Assembly: GCA_903889245.1 (NCBI GenBank)
Contig: CAISWQ010000123.1
Span: 1-64,000 of the forward strand
Length of the DNA stretch: 64,000 nucleotides
Origin: an uncultured Lentisphaerota bacterium
GTDB lineage: Bacteria; Verrucomicrobiota; Kiritimatiellia; CAIQIC01
Direction of reading: 5' to 3'
Shown: piece after piece, positions 1 through 16,885 of the stretch
Layout of the letters: every line of letters begins with the position of its first letter
Numbering within the stretch: the stretch's first letter is position 1
Translations under genes and position numbers: made by a program
Notes under the pieces: model-generated
What the model was told of the DNA's origin: nothing
The model's input: only the letters and a program-made list of their open reading frames with translations
Databases searched by the model: none

Positions 1-3408
<3,408 letters not shown>

Positions 3409-3431
3409 TCGAGAACTCCTTCGTCCGCCAA

Positions 3432-7199
<3,768 letters not shown>

Positions 7200-7292
7200 C
7201 TGACACCTGTAAGCTCGGAGTTAAGACACAAGAACCAGGGCGCGGCGCCGGGCTCCCGCCCGGCCGTCCCGCCCTCCAACGCCGCGGCCGAC

Positions 7293-7706
7293 TTACTTGA
7301 GTTCGACCTTGGCGCCAGCCGCTTCGAGCTGCTTCTTGATCTTCTCCGCCTCGTCCTTGCTCGCGCCTTCCTTGACGTTCTTCGGGGCGCCCTCGACGAG
7401 GTCCTTGGCTTCCTTCAAGCCCAAACTGGTGATCGCGCGGACTTCCTTGATGACGGCGATCTTGTTCGTGCCAGCGCTGGCGAGCACGACCGTGAACTCG
7501 GTCTTCTCCACCGCCGCCGCACCCGCCGCCGCGCCGCCGGCCGCCGGGGCCGCCGCCGCCACAGGCATCGCCGCCGAAACGCCGAGCTTCTCCTCGAGCG
7601 CCTTCACGAGCTGGCTCAACTCCAGCACGGTGATGCCCTGGATGTACTCGATGAACTCGGCCATCTTGCCTTCGACCTTGACTGCTTCCTTCGCTTGCTC
7701 TGTCAT
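7293..7706 (-). CDS. rplL: Ribosomal protein bL12 (L7/L12)
   Basis: Stalk protein that recruits translation GTPases to the 50S subunit. At 137 residues it is slightly longer than the usual 120-130. The N-terminal dimerisation domain (to about residue 45) is followed by an Ala/Pro/Gly-rich hinge (about 46-68) and the conserved C-terminal domain [20 protein letters not shown] and [16 protein letters not shown]-like sequence (here [20 protein letters not shown]). The start is supported by AAGGAG seven bases upstream. It directly follows rplJ. Confidence 0.97.
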   Translation of the reverse strand: MTEQAKEAVKVEGKMAEFIEYIQGITVLELSQLVKALEEKLGVSAAMPVAAAAPAAGGAAAGAAAVEKTEFTVVLASAGTNKIAVIKEVRAITSLGLKEAKDLVEGAPKNVKEGASKDEAEKIKKQLEAAGAKVELK

Positions 7707-7734
7707 TTTATTCTCCTTCTGACTGCCACACTGT

Positions 7735-8262
7735 TCAGGCCTGCGCGGCCTTTTCCTTCTGCTCCTGGTATGCCTTCAGCACGTAGACGACGCTGGCCAG
7801 CTTCTGGTTGAGCGCGCCCACCAGCCGCTGCATCGGCGCGGCCAGCGTGCCCACCAACTGCCCGTAGAGCTGCTCGCGCGACGGGAGGTCGGCGAGCTGG
7901 CCCACGTCCTGCGCGGAGAGGATCGCGCCTTGCAGCGCACCGATCTTGATGACCGGTTTCTCCTTCTCCTTGATGAAGTCGCGCAGCACCTTGGCGGCGC
8001 GCGCCACATCACCACGTCCGCTGATCATGGCGGAGGGGCCGGTGAGGCCCGGCTCCAGGCCGGCCTGCCCCAAATCTTTCGCGACCAACCGCACGAGGCT
8101 GTTCTGCACCACGTGGAACTCCGCCTCGGCGTCGCGCAGCTTGTTGCGCAACTGGCTCATGGCGGCCACGTTCAGGCCCTTGTAGTCGGTCAGGATGACG
8201 AAGTGCGCGTCCTTCATCCGGCCGCGCAGTTCATTGACGATGGATTGTTTTTCAAGTCGCAT
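7735..8262 (-). CDS. rplJ: Ribosomal protein uL10
   Basis: Base of the ribosomal stalk; its C-terminal helix binds bL12 dimers. The 175 residues match the family length. The N-terminal RNA-binding domain shows [19 protein letters not shown] and [12 protein letters not shown]. The C-terminal helix (about 135-175) ends EQKEKAAQA. In many bacteria this protein regulates its own rplJL transcript; no leader structure was resolved here because only 16 bases separate it from rplA. Confidence 0.96.
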   Translation of the reverse strand: MRLEKQSIVNELRGRMKDAHFVILTDYKGLNVAAMSQLRNKLRDAEAEFHVVQNSLVRLVAKDLGQAGLEPGLTGPSAMISGRGDVARAAKVLRDFIKEKEKPVIKIGALQGAILSAQDVGQLADLPSREQLYGQLVGTLAAPMQRLVGALNQKLASVVYVLKAYQEQKEKAAQA

Positions 8263-8278
8263 GATTGCTTCGCGCAGC

Positions 8279-8977
8279 TTACGCCACCGCGACCTCCTTG
8301 ATCTGGATGTGCAGCCCGGGGCCCATCGTGGAGCTCACCGTGGCGCGCTTGATGTAGATGCCCTTCGCCGCGGCCGGGCGCGCGGCCTGGATCGCCGCGA
8401 TCACCGCCTTGCTGTTCTCGACGAGCGCCTCGTTCGTGAACGAAAGTTTGCCGAACGGGACCATCACGTTGCCGTTGCGGTCCATGCGGTACTCGACGCG
8501 GCCGGCCTTGCAGACCTTGACCGCCGCCGCCGTATCCTCGGTGACCGTGCCCGTCTTCGGGTTCGGCATGAGCCCGCGCGGACCGAGCACTTTGCCGAGC
8601 TTGCGGACTTCCTTCATGGTCTCGTTCGTCGCCACCGCGACATCGAAGTCGGCCCAGCCGCCCGCCACCTTGGCCACGAGGTCCTCGTAGCCGACGTGCT
8701 CGGCGCCCGCCGCCTTGGCGGCATCGGCCGCCGCACCCGTGGCGAACACGAGCACGCGCACCTTCTTGCCGGAGCCGTTGGGCAGCACCACCGTGCCGCG
8801 GACGTTCTGGTCGGACTGCGTCGGGTCCACGCCGAGGCGGAACGCGAGCTCGGCGGTTTCATCGAACTTCGCCGTCTTGTTCGCCTGCAGGAACGCGACC
8901 GCGTCCTTGAGGTCATACACTTTATCCGCCGTCACCTTGGCCTTGACCGCGGTGTATTTTTTGCCGTGCTTGCTCAT
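8279..8977 (-). CDS. rplA: Ribosomal protein uL1
   Basis: Forms the L1 stalk at the ribosomal E site. The 232-residue product starts [15 protein letters not shown] and contains the signature GKVLGPRGLMPNPKTGTV. A longer open frame continues upstream, but that part is rplK read in another frame. The internal ATG at 8977 overlaps the rplK stop by one base (TAATG), which suggests translational coupling. Confidence 0.97.
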   Translation of the reverse strand: MSKHGKKYTAVKAKVTADKVYDLKDAVAFLQANKTAKFDETAELAFRLGVDPTQSDQNVRGTVVLPNGSGKKVRVLVFATGAAADAAKAAGAEHVGYEDLVAKVAGGWADFDVAVATNETMKEVRKLGKVLGPRGLMPNPKTGTVTEDTAAAVKVCKAGRVEYRMDRNGNVMVPFGKLSFTNEALVENSKAVIAAIQAARPAAAKGIYIKRATVSSTMGPGLHIQIKEVAVA

Positions 8978-9402
8978 TAGCCCTCCACCTCGATGCCCAT
9001 GCTGCGGGCCGTGCCGGCGACCATCCGTGCGGCGCGCTCCAGATTTGTGGCGTTGAGATCCTTGCTCTTCAGCTTGGCGATATCCAGCACCTGCTGCTTC
9101 GTCACCTTGCCGACTTTTTCCTTGTTCGGCGTGCCGGAGCCCTTGGCGATGTTCGCCGCCTTCTTCAGCAGCGTCGAGGCCGGCGGGGTCTTGGTGATGA
9201 ACGTGAAGGTCTTGTCCTGGTAGACCGTGATCACCACCGGGATGACCAGCCCCGCGTCCTTCTGCGTCGCCGCGTTGAACTGCTTGCAGAACTCCATGAT
9301 GTTGACGCCCTGCTGGCCGAGCGCCGGGCCCACGGGGGGCGCCGGGTTGGCCTGGCCGGCCGGAATCTGCAACCGCACAATGCCTGTGACTTTCTTTGCC
9401 AT
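8977..9402 (-). CDS. rplK: Ribosomal protein uL11
   Basis: Forms the GTPase-associated centre with helices 43/44 of 23S rRNA. The 141-residue length is typical. The N-terminal domain has the proline-rich [29 protein letters not shown] segment (broken here for length: [16 protein letters not shown] then [11 protein letters not shown]). The C-terminal RNA-binding domain ends [12 protein letters not shown]. The upstream gap to nusG (80 bases) contains a two-unit palindromic repeat. Confidence 0.97.
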   Translation of the reverse strand: MAKKVTGIVRLQIPAGQANPAPPVGPALGQQGVNIMEFCKQFNAATQKDAGLVIPVVITVYQDKTFTFITKTPPASTLLKKAANIAKGSGTPNKEKVGKVTKQQVLDIAKLKSKDLNATNLERAARMVAGTARSMGIEVEG

Positions 9403-9428
9403 GTTCGTTGTTTCCTTGCGGACTGCGG

Positions 9429-9476
9429 TTCCAAGGTTTGGAAAACGCGAGGCGGTCGTTTTCCAAGGGTTGGAAA
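9429..9476. repeat. Palindromic array A (2 units), nusG-rplK gap
   Basis: Two copies of the dispersed palindrome: TTCCAAGGTTTGGAA (centre 9436) and TTTTCCAAGGGTTGGAAA (centre 9468), 32 bp apart. They lie inside the transcribed nusG-rplK spacer, so the transcript can form two hairpins just before rplK. Confidence 0.9.
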
Positions 9477-9482
9477 CTGCCG

Positions 9483-10040
9483 CTAGCTAGCCTTTTCCAC
9501 CTGCCAATATTCCAGTTCCACGGGCGCGGTGCGGCCGAAAATCTGCACCGAGATCTTCAGCTTGCCGCGCGTCGGATCCACTTCCTCGATCACACCGGTG
9601 AAGTTGAGGAACGGGCCGTCGGTGATCTTCACCTGCTCGCCCGGCTCGAAGGTGACCTTGGGCTTGACCTTCTTCTCCTTGTCCTCGACCTGGTAGAGGA
9701 TGTGGTCAATCTCGCTCTGCTTCAGCGGCACGGGCTTGTCGCCGCCGATGAAGCCGATGATGCCCTGCGTCTTCTGGTTCGTGAAGAAATTCCACGCGTT
9801 CTCCTCCAGCGTGCCGTCGGCCTTGTAGAGCGCGACGTGCACGAGCACATAGCCGGGGAAGAATTTCCGCGTCTGCGTGGTCCGCTTGCCCTGCTTGACT
9901 TCCGAGACCTTCTCGGTCGGGATCAGGACCTCGTCCACGATCTCCTTCATTTCTTCCAGCCGGATGCGCCGTTCAAGGCTTTCCTTGACCTTGTTCTCCT
10001 GGCCGGAGAGCGTATGCAAGACGTACCACTTCTTTTCCAT
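9483..10040 (-). CDS. nusG: Transcription termination/antitermination factor NusG
   Basis: Binds RNA polymerase through its N-terminal NGN domain and couples it to Rho or the ribosome through a C-terminal KOW domain. The 185-residue product starts [30 protein letters not shown] is the conserved NGN segment (about residues 60-70). The KOW domain is [19 protein letters not shown] (about 130-150). It follows secE by 23 bases, the standard order. Confidence 0.97.
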   Translation of the reverse strand: MEKKWYVLHTLSGQENKVKESLERRIRLEEMKEIVDEVLIPTEKVSEVKQGKRTTQTRKFFPGYVLVHVALYKADGTLEENAWNFFTNQKTQGIIGFIGGDKPVPLKQSEIDHILYQVEDKEKKVKPKVTFEPGEQVKITDGPFLNFTGVIEEVDPTRGKLKISVQIFGRTAPVELEYWQVEKAS

Positions 10041-10063
10041 GACTGCTCCAGAACTCGCCGGGA

Positions 10064-10267
10064 TTACCTAAGCACCAGTTTCAGGACACTGTTCAGGACG
10101 AAATCGCTGACGCCCACGAACGCCGAGAGAATGACGACGGACACGATGACGACCACCGTGGACTCCTTGAGTTCCCCCCACGTCGGCCACGAGCATTTCT
10201 TCAGCTCCTGGCGCACCTCGTCGAAGAACGTGCGCACCGCGCCCACCCATGCTCTGATCTTTTCCAT
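10064..10267 (-). CDS. secE: Preprotein translocase subunit SecE
   Basis: Small membrane subunit that clamps SecY in the SecYEG channel. The product is 67 residues from ATG 10267 (MEKIRAWVGAVRTFFDEVRQ). Upstream codons in the same frame run into the tRNA-Trp gene and are not coding. The amphipathic segment with ELKKCSWPTWGELKEST is diagnostic. One membrane helix follows (about 40-62). GGAG lies upstream of the start. Confidence 0.95.
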   Translation of the reverse strand: MEKIRAWVGAVRTFFDEVRQELKKCSWPTWGELKESTVVVIVSVVILSAFVGVSDFVLNSVLKLVLR

Positions 10268-10294
10268 GAATCGTTCTCTCCGGGGCAACGCGGG

Positions 10295-10370
10295 TGGCAC
10301 GGCAGGAGGGACTTGAACCCGCAACCTGCGGTTTTGGAGACCGCCGCTCTGCCAATTGAGCTACTGCCGT
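10295..10370 (-). tRNA. tRNA-Trp(CCA)
   Basis: The reverse strand folds as a 76-base cloverleaf with acceptor stem ACGGCAG/CTGCCGT, anticodon loop CTCCAAA (anticodon CCA), T-arm GGTTCAAGTCC, discriminator G and an encoded 3' CCA. It lies between rpmG and secE, a common position. Confidence 0.97.
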
Positions 10371-10386
10371 ATCGTCCGTGAATCCT

Positions 10387-10539
10387 TTACTTGATTTCGC
10401 GGTGAACGGTGTGCTTGCGCTCCGCGGAGCAGAATTTCTTCAGCTCGACGCGTTCCGTCATCGTGCGCTTGTTTTTGGTCGTCGTGTAGTTGCGTCGCTT
10501 GCACTCCTGACACGCCAACGTAATGATTTCGCGGGGCAT
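10387..10539 (-). CDS. rpmG: Ribosomal protein bL33
   Basis: A 50-residue large-subunit protein, [20 protein letters not shown]..., ending HTVHREIK. The gene is short and reads from ATG 10539 to TAA. The first zinc CxxC pair is present (CQEC), but the second pair normally found in zinc-type bL33 (CPRC) reads CSAE, keeping only one cysteine. It may therefore bind zinc weakly or not at all. It sits in the usual tuf-rpmG-tRNA-Trp-secE order. Confidence 0.95.
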   Translation of the reverse strand: MPREIITLACQECKRRNYTTTKNKRTMTERVELKKFCSAERKHTVHREIK

Positions 10540-10563
10540 GATTCCACCGTTCTCCCGAAGGCC

Positions 10564-11772
<1,209 letters not shown>

Positions 11773-11837
11773 GTTTCTCTCCTGCCGACTCGGCTTGTTG
11801 GTTGTTCCTGTTTCCTAATTTTATTACCGACATCCAC

Positions 11838-11913
11838 TGGAGCCTACGAGCGGGATCGAACCGCTGACCTCGTCCTTACCAAGGACGTGCTCTACCAACT
11901 GAGCTACGTAGGC
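11838..11913 (-). tRNA. tRNA-Thr(GGT)
   Basis: A 76-base cloverleaf on the reverse strand: acceptor GCCTACG/CGTAGGC, anticodon loop TTGGTAA (anticodon GGT), T-arm with GGTTCGATCCC, discriminator T and encoded CCA. It is the first gene after the promoter at 12120-12147 and precedes tuf by 65 bases. Confidence 0.97.
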
Positions 11914-12119
11914 CCGTCCAAAACTCCAGCGTCATCCGCTCATCTGCCCGGCCGCGCCACCCGGCGCACCCGTTTAACGCAAAGCAAAAAAAGAGCGCAA
12001 ACAATCCCCCGCGCTTTTTTCCCGTAACTGAAAAAAGAGCCGGCAGACTGCCTACTCCCTTCAAACTTATGTCTGCGGCACGCTTACAAATGAGGCATCC
12101 ACAACGTGCAGCGCGCGAC

Positions 12120-12147
12120 ACTCTAGCGGACTTTCCCTACCCGTCAA
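12120..12147 (-). promoter_or_regulatory. Probable promoter of the tRNA-Thr-tuf operon
   Basis: The reverse strand has -35 TTGACG (12142-12147), a 16-base spacer and -10 TAGAGT (12120-12125). The 16 bases AAAAAAGTTGTTGACG (12142-12157) are identical to the -35 region of the rRNA promoter at 27225-27240. The A-tract just upstream resembles an UP element. A leader of about 200 bases to tRNA-Thr has no gene. Confidence 0.7.
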
Positions 12148-12223
12148 CAACTTTTTTGAAAATTTTTCCAAGCCCGCGGAAAACAGGCCTCTATCGTTTC
12201 TAAGGGGCTGGGAACACGCGCCC

Positions 12224-14158
12224 TCACCGCGGCGGGGCGACAGGGCGGAAGTGGCGGTGAGTCAGGGTCGGCCAGGTCTGGCCGGTGTCATAAAGATTGC
12301 CCAGCCACAGCGGTTGCGGCAGCCAGACGCGATAGCAGTTGGTTACACTCCACGCGGTACCGGCCGAGGCGTAGTCGCACATCGTGATGGTCTGCGGCTG
12401 ACCCTCGACGGTGGCGGGCACATCGAACGCCATCCACGCGCCGATGCGCGCGGCGGCCTGCGGATTCGGCTTGAGCCGGATGAACGGCGCGGCGCTGCGA
12501 TCCAGCAACGCCTTCGCCTCGATGTTCACCTCCGGCGTCAGGCGGCTATCGAGCGCGAGCACGAGCGGGCCGCGCAGGATCGCCAGTTGGCCGTTGCCAT
12601 CGGGCGCCTTGACGATGCGGCCGCGCAGGTCGGGTACGAGTTGGATGCGGTCGCCACCCTTCCACGTGCGCTGCAGCTTGGCATAACTGCCGGGCTGCAC
12701 CGGCACCGCCTCGCCGTTGACCGTCAGGCTGGTGTTCGCGCTCCACGCCGGGATGCGCAGCGCGAGCGTGAAGGCTTCCGGCTTGGCGAGTTCGAGCACG
12801 ATCTCGATCTTGTTCGCGATCGGATATTCCGTCTGCTGCTTGATCATCACCTTCTGCCCGCCGGGCGTGGCGACCTCCGCCGTTCCGGGAAAATACAAAT
12901 TGACCACCGGGCCTTCGGCAGCGGTCATGACCGCCCACTGCGGCGCAAGCAGCAAGCCGCGCGGGCCGCTGACGACGCAGCAGCTCAACCCGACCTCGTC
13001 GTGCTGCATCAGGCTCGGCACGCGCTCGCCGTTGATGCCGCTGAAATAGGCCCACCAACGGCCGTCCGGCATCTGCGCGGCGAGCAGGCCGTTGTAGAGA
13101 TTGCGCTCGAGCTCGTCGGCGAACCGCACGTCGCCCGTCAGCCGCAGCAACTGGTAGAGGAATTTCATCCACGTGGCGGTGACGCACGTTTCCATCGGCT
13201 GGAACACCGCGGCCGTCTGGTTCGTGTGTCCGCTGCACCAGTGCTCGCCGCGCGTACCGGGGCCGATGATCGTCGTCTCCTGGCTCAACACGCCCTCGGC
13301 CAGCTTGATCGAGGCATTGAGATAGTTCTTCTCGCCGGTGAAGCGGTAGAGTTCGCACAGGCCCTCATAGCACGACATCATTTCGTAGGCCTTGTTCCAA
13401 CGCATGTTCACCGGCGTCACACCCGCGAGACTGTCCTCGATCAGTCGCAGCCCGTTCGTGCATTGCGGCACGTGATGCGAGGGCTGGCTCCACTGCCCGA
13501 CAATGTACTGCGCGTAATCCAGGTACTTCTTCTCGCCCGTCCGCTGATAGAGCAGCACCGTCGGTTCGAGGATGGACGACGCCGCGAGGCCCTTGTGCGT
13601 GCCGATGTCGGCGATGTTCGTCTTGCCCGCGCCGGTCTGCGCGAGCAGCGTATCCATGTGCCGGCTCGCGGCGGCGAGCGTCGGCGCGTCGCCCGTACGG
13701 TCAACGTAGGCCAGCAGGCCGAGCAGCGCGTACTTGCGCCCCCACACGTCCCAACCCTTGAGCCGGTGCTCCGGCTGGCGCGTGCCGAGGTAGCCATCCG
13801 GCGCGGCGGTCGCCACCAGCGCGCGGGCGCCCTCGTCGAGCTTCGCGCGCGTCGCCGCCGTCGGCCGGTAGGCATCGGCCAGCGCGAGCGAGGTGTACCA
13901 CTTGCCCCAGTACTCGCAACGCCAGTCCTTGAACCCCTCTTCCGCCTTGTCGCGGTAGGGCTTCACCAGCGGCTCGACCGGCTGCGCCAGCACGCGGTTC
14001 GCAATGCACTGATCAATCTTCGCGCCGAGCCGGCCCTCAATGCGGACCGCGCCCGCCGCCGGCGGCCGGAAGACATCCGGCGCCACCGGCTGCACCGACC
14101 CGCCCAGCACCGGCGCCGCCAACGCCACCACGGGGAGGATTTTGAGATTCATTTTCAT
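12224..14158 (-). CDS. Secreted GH127-type glycosidase (DUF1680, beta-L-arabinofuranosidase-like)
   Basis: A 644-residue protein with a signal peptide (MKMNLKILPVVALAAPVLGG). The region KDWRCEYWGKWYTSLALADAY and the following alpha/alpha-barrel helices match the DUF1680/GH127 fold. GH127 enzymes use a zinc-bound Glu/Cys3 cluster; here Glu323-Thr-Cys325 and Cys393-Cys394 are in the matching places. A C-terminal beta-domain follows (about 470-644). The family removes terminal L-arabinofuranose or related sugars; the exact substrate cannot be read from the sequence. Upstream in-frame codons were rejected because the signal peptide begins at ATG 14158. Confidence 0.85.
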   Translation of the reverse strand: MKMNLKILPVVALAAPVLGGSVQPVAPDVFRPPAAGAVRIEGRLGAKIDQCIANRVLAQPVEPLVKPYRDKAEEGFKDWRCEYWGKWYTSLALADAYRPTAATRAKLDEGARALVATAAPDGYLGTRQPEHRLKGWDVWGRKYALLGLLAYVDRTGDAPTLAAASRHMDTLLAQTGAGKTNIADIGTHKGLAASSILEPTVLLYQRTGEKKYLDYAQYIVGQWSQPSHHVPQCTNGLRLIEDSLAGVTPVNMRWNKAYEMMSCYEGLCELYRFTGEKNYLNASIKLAEGVLSQETTIIGPGTRGEHWCSGHTNQTAAVFQPMETCVTATWMKFLYQLLRLTGDVRFADELERNLYNGLLAAQMPDGRWWAYFSGINGERVPSLMQHDEVGLSCCVVSGPRGLLLAPQWAVMTAAEGPVVNLYFPGTAEVATPGGQKVMIKQQTEYPIANKIEIVLELAKPEAFTLALRIPAWSANTSLTVNGEAVPVQPGSYAKLQRTWKGGDRIQLVPDLRGRIVKAPDGNGQLAILRGPLVLALDSRLTPEVNIEAKALLDRSAAPFIRLKPNPQAAARIGAWMAFDVPATVEGQPQTITMCDYASAGTAWSVTNCYRVWLPQPLWLGNLYDTGQTWPTLTHRHFRPVAPPR

Positions 14159-14269
14159 GCGCGCATTCTCTGGACGCGCAGAGGAAAAGCAAGCGCCGAT
14201 TCCGGCACGGCGGGATCGGCCGCGGTCTGACGAACGCGGCGACCAGAAAAGCAACCCCCGCCCTCACCA

Positions 14270-14317
14270 TTCCAAGCCTTGGGAAAATTCGGCTGTTTTT
14301 TCCCAAGGCTTGGAAAC
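14270..14317. repeat. Palindromic array B (2 units)
   Basis: Two palindrome units with CCAAGCCTTGG (centre 14277) and CCAAGGCTTGG (centre 14308), 31 bp apart, upstream of the GH127 gene. Just right of it, 14392-14415 is a degenerate octamer tandem (CACTCCAC, CACTCCAT, CACTCCCG). Confidence 0.9.
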
Positions 14318-14425
14318 AGACACGCAGGTGTTCGACAAAAAATGAGGAACGCAGGAAAGGCCGAAACCATCGTCACCATCCACCATCCCAGCACTCCACC
14401 ACTCCATCACTCCCGCTCTTCCGCG

Positions 14426-15340
14426 TCAGAGCAGGCCCTGATAGGCGAGCCAGAGGCCGCGGTAATATTTCAGCACGCGGACGGGGTCGGTGCTCTCGGG
14501 GATTTCCGCGAAGGTGTAGCCGCTGAAGCCGCTCTCGCCCAGCCGCGTCAGCAGCTTGCGGAACGGATACTCTTCGAGGCACAGGTCGCGCATGTGCACG
14601 GTGAAGATTTTGTCTTTGACGAGGTCGAAGTTCGCGTCGAAGCCGCCGTCCTGCAGGTCGGTCTGGTTCGAGTTCCAGCACAGCCCCACCTGCGGGTGGT
14701 TCGCGTAGTCCATGATCTTCTTGCAACGCGGCACGCGCGAGGTTTCGCCGCCGTGGATTTCGAGCCGTACCTGCAGGCCGAGCCCGGCCGCGCAGTCGCC
14801 AAGCTCGCGCAGCGACTTGCCGATCTGCTCCAGCGTCTGCTCCTCCGGCACTTCCTTCGGCAGGGCGTTCGGCCGGACCTTGATGCCGGTCGCGCCGACA
14901 TCTTGCGCCAGCGCGAGATATTCCTTCGTCGCCTCGATGTCCTTGCGGAGCTTCGCCTGGTCCGGCGTATGGAAATCGAACGCACTGCCGAGGCTCACCA
15001 GCTTGACCGGCGAGCCGGCAAACCGCTTCTTCACCTCCGCGCGCTGCTCCTTGCTCAAGCCGACCTCGACGCCGTGTTTGTGCGTGGCCCGCAGTTCGAC
15101 GCCCTCGATCTTCGCAGCCGCGCAGTTCTTGATGATCGTCTCGATATCCCAGTCCTTGGCGATGTTATAGGTGACGATGCCGAGGTGGAACTTGGATTTG
15201 CTGGTGACGAGGCTCGGCGCGGCCTCCTCCTTCTTTTCCTTCTTCGGCTTGCTGGCCGCGAGCGCAGCCGGGCCCAGCACAGTGACCGCGCCGCAGCCCA
15301 CGGCGGCGCCCGACAGGAAACGGCGACGGGAGATATTCAT
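14426..15340 (-). CDS. Tat-exported sugar phosphate isomerase/epimerase-like TIM barrel
   Basis: A 304-residue protein whose N-terminus MNISRRRFLSGAAVGCGAVT is a twin-arginine signal peptide (RRRFLSG), which fixes the start at ATG 15340. A Lys/Glu linker (about 38-50) leads into an AP-endonuclease-2/xylose-isomerase-like barrel: KFHLGIVTYNIAKDWDIETI, EGVELRATHKHGVEVG, LEIHGGETSRV and HMRDL. The EIHG and HMRD segments supply the likely metal ligands of this superfamily. Exported members are common in PVC bacteria next to sulfatases and glycosidases. Substrate unknown. Confidence 0.85.
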   Translation of the reverse strand: MNISRRRFLSGAAVGCGAVTVLGPAALAASKPKKEKKEEAAPSLVTSKSKFHLGIVTYNIAKDWDIETIIKNCAAAKIEGVELRATHKHGVEVGLSKEQRAEVKKRFAGSPVKLVSLGSAFDFHTPDQAKLRKDIEATKEYLALAQDVGATGIKVRPNALPKEVPEEQTLEQIGKSLRELGDCAAGLGLQVRLEIHGGETSRVPRCKKIMDYANHPQVGLCWNSNQTDLQDGGFDANFDLVKDKIFTVHMRDLCLEEYPFRKLLTRLGESGFSGYTFAEIPESTDPVRVLKYYRGLWLAYQGLL

Positions 15341-15409
15341 GCGCGTGCTTCTAGCAGAACCCCCGGCAAATTCAACGCCAACCTTGGTGGGGGCGCAGTC
15401 TCTTCCGTA

Positions 15410-15500
15410 GCCGCGTTCGTAAGAACGCGGCACACCCCACCCCGACCTTGAAGCTGGCCGCGGCTGGGCTGATGTGGCCGCATGCTGACGAATGCGGCTA
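15410..15500. repeat. Two CG-rich hairpins of a second dispersed family
   Basis: The first stem is GCCGCGTTC/GAACGCGGC (15410-15431, loop GTAA). The second is GGCCGCAT/ATGCGGC around 15476-15498. Both contain the TTCGTaAG or TTCGTcAG theme, which recurs at about 14215-14243. Confidence 0.7.
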
Positions 15501-15510
15501 CGGGCTGGTT

Positions 15511-16653
15511 TCACGGAATGTCGTAGAGCAGGAATTCGCAGGGCAGGTCGCCGTTGAGCAGTTCGACGCGCAGGCGCGGGCGCGGCGACATTTCCTGCGC
15601 GTAGGCGGGCGCGCCGGCGAGCAGGGCGACACGCCAGCCGTGCAGGCGACAGAACGCGGCCATGACTTTGCGCGGGAAAAGCGGCTCGGTTTCCAGCCGC
15701 ACGCCGTACGGGGGATTGGTGACGATCAGCGCGGGCTGGTCATCGCCCTGCAGGTCGAGCACCGACTGCTCGCGGAAGGCGAGCTTGACGCCGGCGGCGC
15801 GCGCGTTGAGCTGCGCCTTGGCGAGGACGGTGGCATCGCTATCGGCGGCGATGATCCGCGGTGTCTGGCCGGCGCGCGCGCCGCGCAGTTGGCCCTTCAT
15901 CTCGCGCAGCGCCTGGGCCTCGGCGTCGCCGAAGCTGGCCCAGCGCTCGAAGCCGAAGCGCTCGCGGGTGAGGCCGGGCGCGACGTTCGCCGCCCAGAGC
16001 GCGGCCTCGATGGCAATGGTGCCGGAGCCGCAGAGCGGATCGAGCAGGCGCGTCTTGCGGTCCCAGCCGGCCATGCGCAGCAGCGCGGCCGCGAGCGTCT
16101 CGCGCAGCGGCGCCTCGCCGGTCTCACGGCGGTAGCCGCGCTTGTGCAGCGGCTCGCCGCTCATATCGAGGTAGAGCGCCGCCTTGTCGTTGCCAAGGTA
16201 GAGGAAGACGCGCACATCGGGGTCCTCGGAAACGTTCGGCCGCAGCCCCTGCGTCGCGCGGAGCTGGTCTACGATCGCGTCCTTGACCTTGAGCGCGGTC
16301 GCGCCCTCGTGCGTAAGCTGGCTGCCGCGGCAGATGGCGTTGACGGAGAAGGTTTGCTTCGGCGTCAGGTGCCGCGCCCAGGCGACCGACTGGACGCCGG
16401 TATAGAGCATCGCCGGCGAGGGTGCGGGGAAGCGCGCGAGCAACACGTGGATGCGCTGGGCAATCCGGCTTTGCAGGCACGCGCGCCAGCCATCCTGCCA
16501 CGAGCCGCGGAACGGAATCCCGCCGCGATTGAACCGCACCGAGGGCAGCCCCAGCTCGCGCAGCTCGTCGCACAGCACCTCCTCCGTGCCGGCAATCGCC
16601 GAGGCATGGAACTCCAGCTTCTCCTCCACCGCGCACTGACCCTGAAATTTCAT
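15511..16653 (-). CDS. rlmL: THUMP-domain 23S rRNA guanine-N2 methyltransferase (RlmL-like)
   Basis: A 380-residue class I SAM methyltransferase. The N-terminal half has the ferredoxin-like/THUMP region (EFHASAIAGTEEVLCDELRE; ALKVKDAIVDQLR; VRVFLYLGNDKAALYLDMSG). The catalytic half has the SAM loop LDPLCGSGTIAIEAAL and the N2-guanine motif NPPYG (Asn313-Pro-Pro-Tyr316). This is the RlmL half only; E. coli RlmKL carries a second methyltransferase domain that is absent here. It probably modifies the residue equivalent to G2445. It reads MKFQGQCAVEEKLEFHASA from ATG 16653. Confidence 0.88.
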   Translation of the reverse strand: MKFQGQCAVEEKLEFHASAIAGTEEVLCDELRELGLPSVRFNRGGIPFRGSWQDGWRACLQSRIAQRIHVLLARFPAPSPAMLYTGVQSVAWARHLTPKQTFSVNAICRGSQLTHEGATALKVKDAIVDQLRATQGLRPNVSEDPDVRVFLYLGNDKAALYLDMSGEPLHKRGYRRETGEAPLRETLAAALLRMAGWDRKTRLLDPLCGSGTIAIEAALWAANVAPGLTRERFGFERWASFGDAEAQALREMKGQLRGARAGQTPRIIAADSDATVLAKAQLNARAAGVKLAFREQSVLDLQGDDQPALIVTNPPYGVRLETEPLFPRKVMAAFCRLHGWRVALLAGAPAYAQEMSPRPRLRVELLNGDLPCEFLLYDIP

Positions 16654-16885
16654 GCGCGTATTGTCGGGTGACGGCGCGCGGAAGTAAAGAATTCACCACA
16701 GAAGAAAACGAAGCGAACAAAGGCCAGGGGAGAACAGCGCAGGCGGGAAGACGCGAAGAAAGCCATCCACAGATTACGCAGATTTCACAGAGGCCAGGGC
16801 GCAGCCCGCAGACAAAAGAACGAAAGGCCCCAACGAGCCAGGCAGCGTTCAAGGGCGGACCCTATCCGCCCAGCATATTCACCTT

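Noticed and set aside
8279-9466. A 395-codon fusion of rplK and rplA
   Set aside because: The N-terminal part is rplK in the wrong frame; the true L1 begins at ATG 8977 and L11 has its own frame.
11990-12030. Possible terminator-like hairpin (AGCGC/GCGCT flanked by A- and T-runs) in the tuf leader
   Set aside because: The stem is only 4-5 bp, so termination or attenuation cannot be supported.
12164-12183. TTTTCCAAGCCCGCGGAAAA next to the tuf promoter as another palindrome unit
   Set aside because: The right half deviates (CGCGG instead of CTTGG); it may be a decayed unit but was not counted.
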